Shown: positions 13,033-16,943 of the stretch, one piece after another
Position numbering within the stretch: the first letter of the stretch is position 1
How the letters are laid out: each line of letters opens with the position of its first letter
Origin: Anaeroplasmataceae bacterium
GTDB taxonomy: Bacteria; Bacillota_I; Bacilli_A; Acholeplasmatales; Anaeroplasmataceae
DNA: 16,943 nt
Reading direction: 5' to 3'
Assembly: GCA_020025015.1 (NCBI GenBank)
Contig: JAHHSV010000032.1
Span: forward strand, 1 to 16,943
Program-made: the position numbers and the translations under genes
Notes under the pieces: model-generated
Seen by the model: the letters and a program-made list of their open reading frames with translations, nothing else
What the model was told of the DNA's origin: nothing
Database searches by the model: none

Positions 13033-13871
13033 TGCGCAAGCTTAGCTTTGACGGTAGCCCTATTTTATATCTTGTTGCCACACCAATTGGCAATTTAGAG
13101 GATATAAGCTATAGGGCTATTCGTATTTTAAAAGAGGTTAAAAGGATTTATTGTGAGGACACAAGAACAAGTGGTGTTTTATTAAAGCATTATGATATTA
13201 AAACTCCTTGTGAAAGCTATCATAACTTCAATGAAGAAAATAAGAGTGAAGCAATAATAAATTATATTCTTGAAGGAAATGATGTAGCCCTAATTAGTGA
13301 TGCAGGTCTACCCATTATAAGTGATCCTGGCTTTAAGCTTGTTGATTTAGCCATTAAAAATAATATAAGCGTAACGACTATTCCAGGCGCGAGTGCAGGT
13401 ATTAGTGCCTTTGTTTCTAGTAATATGCCTTTGCCTTTTCTTTTCTATGGCTTTTTAAAGCCTAAGTATAGCGAAAGAAAAAGAGAGCTTACAGACTTAA
13501 AGTACGAAAAGGCCTCAATTATCTTTTATGAGGCACCACATAGAATTAAGGAGATGCTAGAGGCCTTACTTGAGGTTTTTGGTGATCGTGAAATAGTTTT
13601 AGCTAGGGAGTTAACTAAGAGATTTGAGGAATATTTACGTGGTAAAATTTCTGCAATACTTCCAATTTGTGATACCTTAAAGGGTGAAATGGTAGTAATT
13701 TGCCACGGCTATATTGAAGAAGCCTTAACTGCTGATAGGTTCACTCTAATTGATGAGCAAATAAGCCTAGGCTTAAAGGCTAATCAAGCAATTAAAGAGG
13801 TTGCTAATATGCTAAAACTTGATAAAAAAGAATTATATAAGGAATATGTTGAATATAAAAATAATAAGTAA
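13032..13871 (+). CDS. rsmI: 16S rRNA (cytidine1402-2'-O)-methyltransferase
   Basis: This 279-residue RsmI-type methyltransferase of the tetrapyrrole-methylase fold methylates the 2'-O of C1402 of 16S rRNA, close to the decoding centre. Diagnostic blocks: TPIGNLEDIS at 17-26, the CEDTR-TS motif at 41-47, SDAGLPIISDPG at 89-100 that forms the SAM site, IPGASA, and YGFLKP followed by YEAPHR about 40 residues later. The length is normal. It starts one base into the TerB-like gene's stop (TAATG), with GGAT just before the overlap. metG follows after 184 bases with a terminator-like hairpin between, so rsmI is probably the last gene of the first part of the operon. Confidence 0.96.
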   Translation: MRKLSFDGSPILYLVATPIGNLEDISYRAIRILKEVKRIYCEDTRTSGVLLKHYDIKTPCESYHNFNEENKSEAIINYILEGNDVALISDAGLPIISDPGFKLVDLAIKNNISVTTIPGASAGISAFVSSNMPLPFLFYGFLKPKYSERKRELTDLKYEKASIIFYEAPHRIKEMLEALLEVFGDREIVLARELTKRFEEYLRGKISAILPICDTLKGEMVVICHGYIEEALTADRFTLIDEQISLGLKANQAIKEVANMLKLDKKELYKEYVEYKNNK

Positions 13872-13890
13872 AATAGATTAATTTTTATTT

Positions 13891-13935
13891 TAAACTTAAG
13901 GGCTTTTCTTTTGATTAGCCCTTTAAAATTTATTA
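13891..13935. terminator. Probable terminator between rsmI and metG
   Basis: AAGGGCT (13898-13904) pairs with AGCCCTT (13917-13923) around a 12-base loop. Flanking ATTTTAAA and TTTAAAAT can extend the pairing. The 3' tail (TTAAAATTTATT) is only moderately U-rich, so read-through into metG is plausible. Confidence 0.55.
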
Positions 13936-14002
13936 CTTAATTTAGTTAATGAAAAAAATGCTTTTTCTTAGCCAATTTTAAGAGTATTTTCAGTAAGAAT
14001 AA

Positions 14003-14030
14003 TTGAAAAAAAAGTAATTTGTTGTATAAT
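14003..14030 (+). promoter_or_regulatory. metG promoter
   Basis: TTGAAA (14003-14008) and TATAAT (14025-14030) are separated by 16 bp. AGGAGAT at 14041-14047 precedes the ATG at 14056 by eight bases. The leader is about 18 bases, too short for a T-box or S-box, so methionine control by riboswitch is not seen. Confidence 0.7.
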
Positions 14031-14055
14031 CATTTAAGATAGGAGATATGATAGC

Positions 14056-15987
14056 ATGAAAAAACCATTTTATTTATCAACAGCAATAGCATATACTTCA
14101 TCTAAACCTCATATTGGTAATGTTTATGAGGCAATTTTAGCTGATAGTATTTGTCGATATAAAAGAAACCAAGGCTTTGATGTCTATTTTCAAACTGGTA
14201 CAGATGAGCATGGTCAAAAAATTCAATTAAAGGCTCAAGAAAAGGGAGTTGATCCTCAAGCTTGGGTTGATTCTGTAGCAAACCAAATCAAGGATATTTA
14301 TAAGCTAATGAATGTTAACTATGATAAGTTTGTAAGAACTACTGATAAGGAGCATGAAAAGCAGGTTGCCTTAGCCTTTGATAAGCTTTTAAAGAAGGGC
14401 GATATCTATAAGGGTAATTATGAGGGCTGGTACTGTGTAAGCTGTGAATCATTCTTTACTGAGAAGGATTTAGTTGATGGCTGCTGTCCTGATTGTGGTA
14501 GAAAGGTAGCTAAGGAAAAGCAAGAGGCTTATTTTTTACGTTTAGCTCCATATCAAGAAAGATTAGTAAATTATATTAAGGAGCATCCTGAATTTATTCA
14601 GCCTGAATCTCGTCGTAATGAAATGCTTAATAACTTCCTAAAGGATCCGCTTCCTGATTTATGTGTAAGTAGAACCTCATATACCTGGGGTGTAAAGGTT
14701 ATCTCAGATTCAAAGCATGTTATTTATGTGTGGATTGATGCATTATTAAATTACCTAACTGGCCTAGGCTATGATTTAGCAAGTGATTCTAATAGTGAAA
14801 TGATGAATAAATACTGGCCAGCTGATGTTCATTTAATTGGTAAGGATATTTTAAGATTCCACACTATTTATTGGCCAATTATTTTAATGGCCTTAGATTT
14901 ACCATTACCAAAGCAGGTTTTTGGTCATCCTTGGATTTTAATGAACCATGGTAAGATGAGTAAATCAAAGGGTAATGTAATTTTCGCTGATGATTTAGTT
15001 GATTTATTCGGCGTTGATGCCGTTAGATATTATGTTTTACATGAAATTCCATTTGCTCAGGATGGTAATATTACCTATGAATTAGTAACTGAGCGTAATA
15101 ATTCTGATTTAGCTAATATTTTAGGTAACCTAGTAAATCGTACTATTGTTATGGGCCATAAATATTTTGGTGGTAAAATCAATAAAATGCCTGTTACCCT
15201 AAATGAAACTAATGAATTAATTTTAGCAATTAATAAGGCTAAGGAAGCTTATTTTGGCCATATGGATAAGTTTAAGGTTGCAGATGCGATTGATGATGTC
15301 TTAGATTTATTAAGAAGAGCTAATAAGTATATTGATGAAACAACTCCTTGGGCTTTAGCTAAGGATGAAGCTAAGGCTGATACCTTAATGGAGGTTTTAT
15401 ATAGCTTAAATGAATCTATTAGAGCTGCAGCAATTTTACTTGAAAATATTATGCCTGAAACTAGTAAGGAAATATTTAGACAATTAAATTTAGGCTTAAT
15501 TAGCTATGCTGATTTAGAGTATGGTAAGGTTTCAAGCTATACCTTAAATGATGCTAAGGTTTTATTTAAGAGATTAGATGTTAATAAGGATGTCTTAGAT
15601 AAGGTATTAGCTAAGGAAACTAAAAAGGAAGAGGTAAAGGAAGAAGCCAAAGAGGCTAAGCCTTTAATTGGTATTGAGGACTTTGATAAAATCGAGCTAG
15701 TAGTTGGTAAGATTATGGAAGCCAAGCTTCATCCAAATGCGAAAAAGCTTCTAGTCTTTAAGGTAAATATTGGTACAGAAACTCGTCAAATTGTTTCTGG
15801 TATTGCAAAATTCTATAAGCCAGAGGACTTAGTAGGTAAAAAGGTTTGTGTTGTTAAGAACCTTAAGCCAATTAAATTAAGAGGCGAGGAATCCCATGGT
15901 ATGCTTTTATGTGCAAGCAACAGTGATGATTCTAAGCTAGAATTATTAAATATTGAAAGCTTAGAGCCAGGAGACATTATTTGTTAA
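14056..15987 (+). CDS. metG: Methionyl-tRNA synthetase with C-terminal tRNA-binding domain
   Basis: This 643-residue class I synthetase charges initiator and elongator tRNA-Met. The signature HIGN is at 19-22 (HIGH motif) and KMSKS at 300-304. A four-Cys zinc knuckle (Cys127, Cys130, Cys144, Cys147; CVSC and CPDC) marks the one-knuckle type found in B. subtilis. The Rossmann catalytic domain (1-310) is followed by the helical anticodon domain (about 320-510). A Lys/Glu linker (about 519-537) leads to a Trbp111/EMAP-like OB-fold domain (540-643; VVGKIMEAKLHPNAKKL, VSGIAKFY, GEESHGMLL), which dimerises and strengthens tRNA binding. The length is typical of the Bacillus form. It keeps the rsmI-metG order of B. 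subtilis without abrB between. It has its own promoter, and YitT follows after one base. Confidence 0.97.
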   Translation: MKKPFYLSTAIAYTSSKPHIGNVYEAILADSICRYKRNQGFDVYFQTGTDEHGQKIQLKAQEKGVDPQAWVDSVANQIKDIYKLMNVNYDKFVRTTDKEHEKQVALAFDKLLKKGDIYKGNYEGWYCVSCESFFTEKDLVDGCCPDCGRKVAKEKQEAYFLRLAPYQERLVNYIKEHPEFIQPESRRNEMLNNFLKDPLPDLCVSRTSYTWGVKVISDSKHVIYVWIDALLNYLTGLGYDLASDSNSEMMNKYWPADVHLIGKDILRFHTIYWPIILMALDLPLPKQVFGHPWILMNHGKMSKSKGNVIFADDLVDLFGVDAVRYYVLHEIPFAQDGNITYELVTERNNSDLANILGNLVNRTIVMGHKYFGGKINKMPVTLNETNELILAINKAKEAYFGHMDKFKVADAIDDVLDLLRRANKYIDETTPWALAKDEAKADTLMEVLYSLNESIRAAAILLENIMPETSKEIFRQLNLGLISYADLEYGKVSSYTLNDAKVLFKRLDVNKDVLDKVLAKETKKEEVKEEAKEAKPLIGIEDFDKIELVVGKIMEAKLHPNAKKLLVFKVNIGTETRQIVSGIAKFYKPEDLVGKKVCVVKNLKPIKLRGEESHGMLLCASNSDDSKLELLNIESLEPGDIIC

Positions 15988-15988
15988 T

Positions 15989-16861
15989 ATGAAAAAAAGA
16001 GTTTTAGATGACGGCTTCCGTGTAGCAGTTGTAATATTTACAGCAGTTTTATATTGCTTGGGCTTAATTTGGTTTTTAGAGCCAGCTGGAATTTATTCAG
16101 CGGGAGCAACCGGCTTAGCTCAGATAATTAAACAGCTTGTAGATAAGGTTTTTGTTATTCCTTTAGGTGTTTATACCTTTTTAATTAACCTTCCATTATT
16201 TATTTATGGCTGGAAGAAGGTATCACGTCGTTTTTCGATTTATTCGATTTTATCAGTCTTAGTTCAATCAATTTGTACTATGGGCTGGATTCCTGTTGTA
16301 AATTTTGGCTTAGATCCAATAAGCAATCAGCTAACATTTGCTTTAATTGGTGGTATTATTACTGGTGTTGCCTGTGGTATTGCCCTTCGTTATGGTACCT
16401 CTACAGGTGGCTTAGATATTTTAGGCCAGGTTTTCGCGATTGAAAGAAATATTTCCCTTGGTAATTTCACAATGATTGCCAATGTGTGTATTGCCTTTGT
16501 TGGTGGTGCGGCTGTATCTAGATCATGGCCAATTGTTATCTATACTTGTATTAGAATCATCATAACTAGTATTGTTATTGATAAGATTCATACCTCATAT
16601 AATTATGTTAAGCTTAACATTATTTCAAATGATGTCGATCAAATGGTAAATGAGCTTTTAGAGATGAATCGTGGCTGTACGATGATTCCGGCTAAGGGCG
16701 GCTATTCTAAAAATGATAAATTTGATTTAATAATGGTTATAAGCTCATATGAAATAGATAAGGCAGTAGGTATCGTTAGGTCGCATGATCCACATGCATT
16801 TATAATAGTAGAGCCAGTTAAAAGATTATTTGGTAACTACGTTAGAAAATCAATTGTTTAG
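15989..16861 (+). CDS. YitT-family membrane protein (DUF161/DUF2179)
   Basis: This 290-residue integral membrane protein has five clear hydrophobic segments (about 12-33, 55-74, 84-104, 113-135, 158-175) and a possible sixth near 177-195. The conserved GTSTGGLDILGQVFA lies near 136-150. The C-terminal cytosolic DUF2179 domain (about 205-285) has KLNIISNDVDQMVNELLE and RGCTMIPAKGGYS, with IIVEPVKRLFG at the end. Members are widespread in Firmicutes and probably transport small molecules, but the substrate is unknown. It starts one base after the metG stop with no good ribosome site (GGAGA at 15970-15974 is 14 bases away), so it depends on metG translation. In B. subtilis, tatD (yabD) follows metG, so this linkage is lineage-specific. 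The stop TAG overlaps the terminator stem by one base. Confidence 0.88.
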   Translation: MKKRVLDDGFRVAVVIFTAVLYCLGLIWFLEPAGIYSAGATGLAQIIKQLVDKVFVIPLGVYTFLINLPLFIYGWKKVSRRFSIYSILSVLVQSICTMGWIPVVNFGLDPISNQLTFALIGGIITGVACGIALRYGTSTGGLDILGQVFAIERNISLGNFTMIANVCIAFVGGAAVSRSWPIVIYTCIRIIITSIVIDKIHTSYNYVKLNIISNDVDQMVNELLEMNRGCTMIPAKGGYSKNDKFDLIMVISSYEIDKAVGIVRSHDPHAFIIVEPVKRLFGNYVRKSIV

Positions 16862-16888
16862 GATGAGAAAAATCTCATCCTTTTCTTT
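16861..16888 (+). terminator. Intrinsic terminator after metG-yitT
   Basis: A perfect 8-bp stem, GGATGAGA (16861-16868) with TCTCATCC (16873-16880), has an AAAA loop and is followed by TTTTCTTT. It closes the operon. The remaining 55 bases to the window end hold no recognisable gene or signal. Confidence 0.92.
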
Positions 16889-16943
16889 GGCTGTCAATAT
16901 CTTTTGAAAATTTCCCAAAAATAATCAAACATTAGCCTGAAAA

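Noticed and set aside
13951..13967. GAAAAA / TTTTTC hairpin before metG
   Set aside because: All-A/T stem with unstable pairing and no U-run after it; not distinguishable from background AT-rich sequence.
13872..14055. Possible T-box or S-box riboswitch before metG
   Set aside because: The promoter lies about 26 bases from the start codon, leaving no room for a riboswitch; no T-box or S-box motif was seen upstream.
15537..15725. Short minus-strand open frame opposite the metG linker
   Set aside because: Low-complexity complement of the Lys/Glu linker codons; Ser/Leu-rich by that fact alone.

Overview
The window looks like a chromosomal stretch of a low-GC, Gram-positive, anaerobe-type bacterium (Bacilli/Erysipelotrichia, or a Mollicutes-adjacent gut lineage). 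The taxonomic placement is inference. It rests on AT-rich DNA, strong AGGAGG-type ribosome binding sites, TATAAT promoters, U-tailed hairpin terminators, and a tmk-holB-ricT-trmN6-rsmI-metG block whose order follows the Bacillus subtilis chromosome. Rubrerythrin and a flavodoxin/ferredoxin fusion point to anaerobic life. All 19 genes end in TAA (13) or TAG (6). TGA is used neither as stop nor as Trp, although the standard code fits every gene. No tRNA, rRNA, CRISPR array, IS element or phage gene was seen.

Left part (1-4798): the 3' end of an aconitase X (AcnX) large-subunit gene overlaps the gene for its small swivel subunit, and a terminator follows. Next is yaaA (peroxide stress, DUF328). 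A three-gene unit then encodes a class-3-like aldehyde dehydrogenase, an EFR1-type flavodoxin plus 2[4Fe-4S] ferredoxin, and a fusion of an XRE DNA-binding domain with a six-helix SdpI-like membrane domain.

Middle part (4799-9450): a rubrerythrin gene has a promoter packed with inverted and direct repeats. A 285-bp spacer follows, with two terminators and a 16-bp palindrome. Next comes a membrane-anchored endonuclease/exonuclease/phosphatase-fold protein. The metal-efflux locus has a divergent CadC/SmtB-like repressor on the minus strand, a free-standing HMA metal-binding protein and a Zn/Cd/Pb-type P1B ATPase without its own HMA domain. A typical ArsR-type operator lies between the HMA promoter and its start codon.

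Right part (9451-16943): a compact housekeeping operon encodes thymidylate kinase, DNA polymerase III delta', RicT/YaaT, TrmN6/YabB, a TerB-like protein, RsmI, methionyl-tRNA synthetase (with its own promoter) and a YitT-family membrane protein, closed by a strong terminator. Compared with B. subtilis, darA (yaaQ), yaaR, yabA, yazA and abrB are missing from this block. The TerB-like gene sits where yazA would be.

Most genes are conserved families. The best candidates for something under-described are the XRE-SdpI one-component membrane regulator next to the ALDH/EFR1 pair, the repeat-rich rubrerythrin promoter, the TerB-like protein inside the replication/RNA-modification operon, and the complete absence of TGA.
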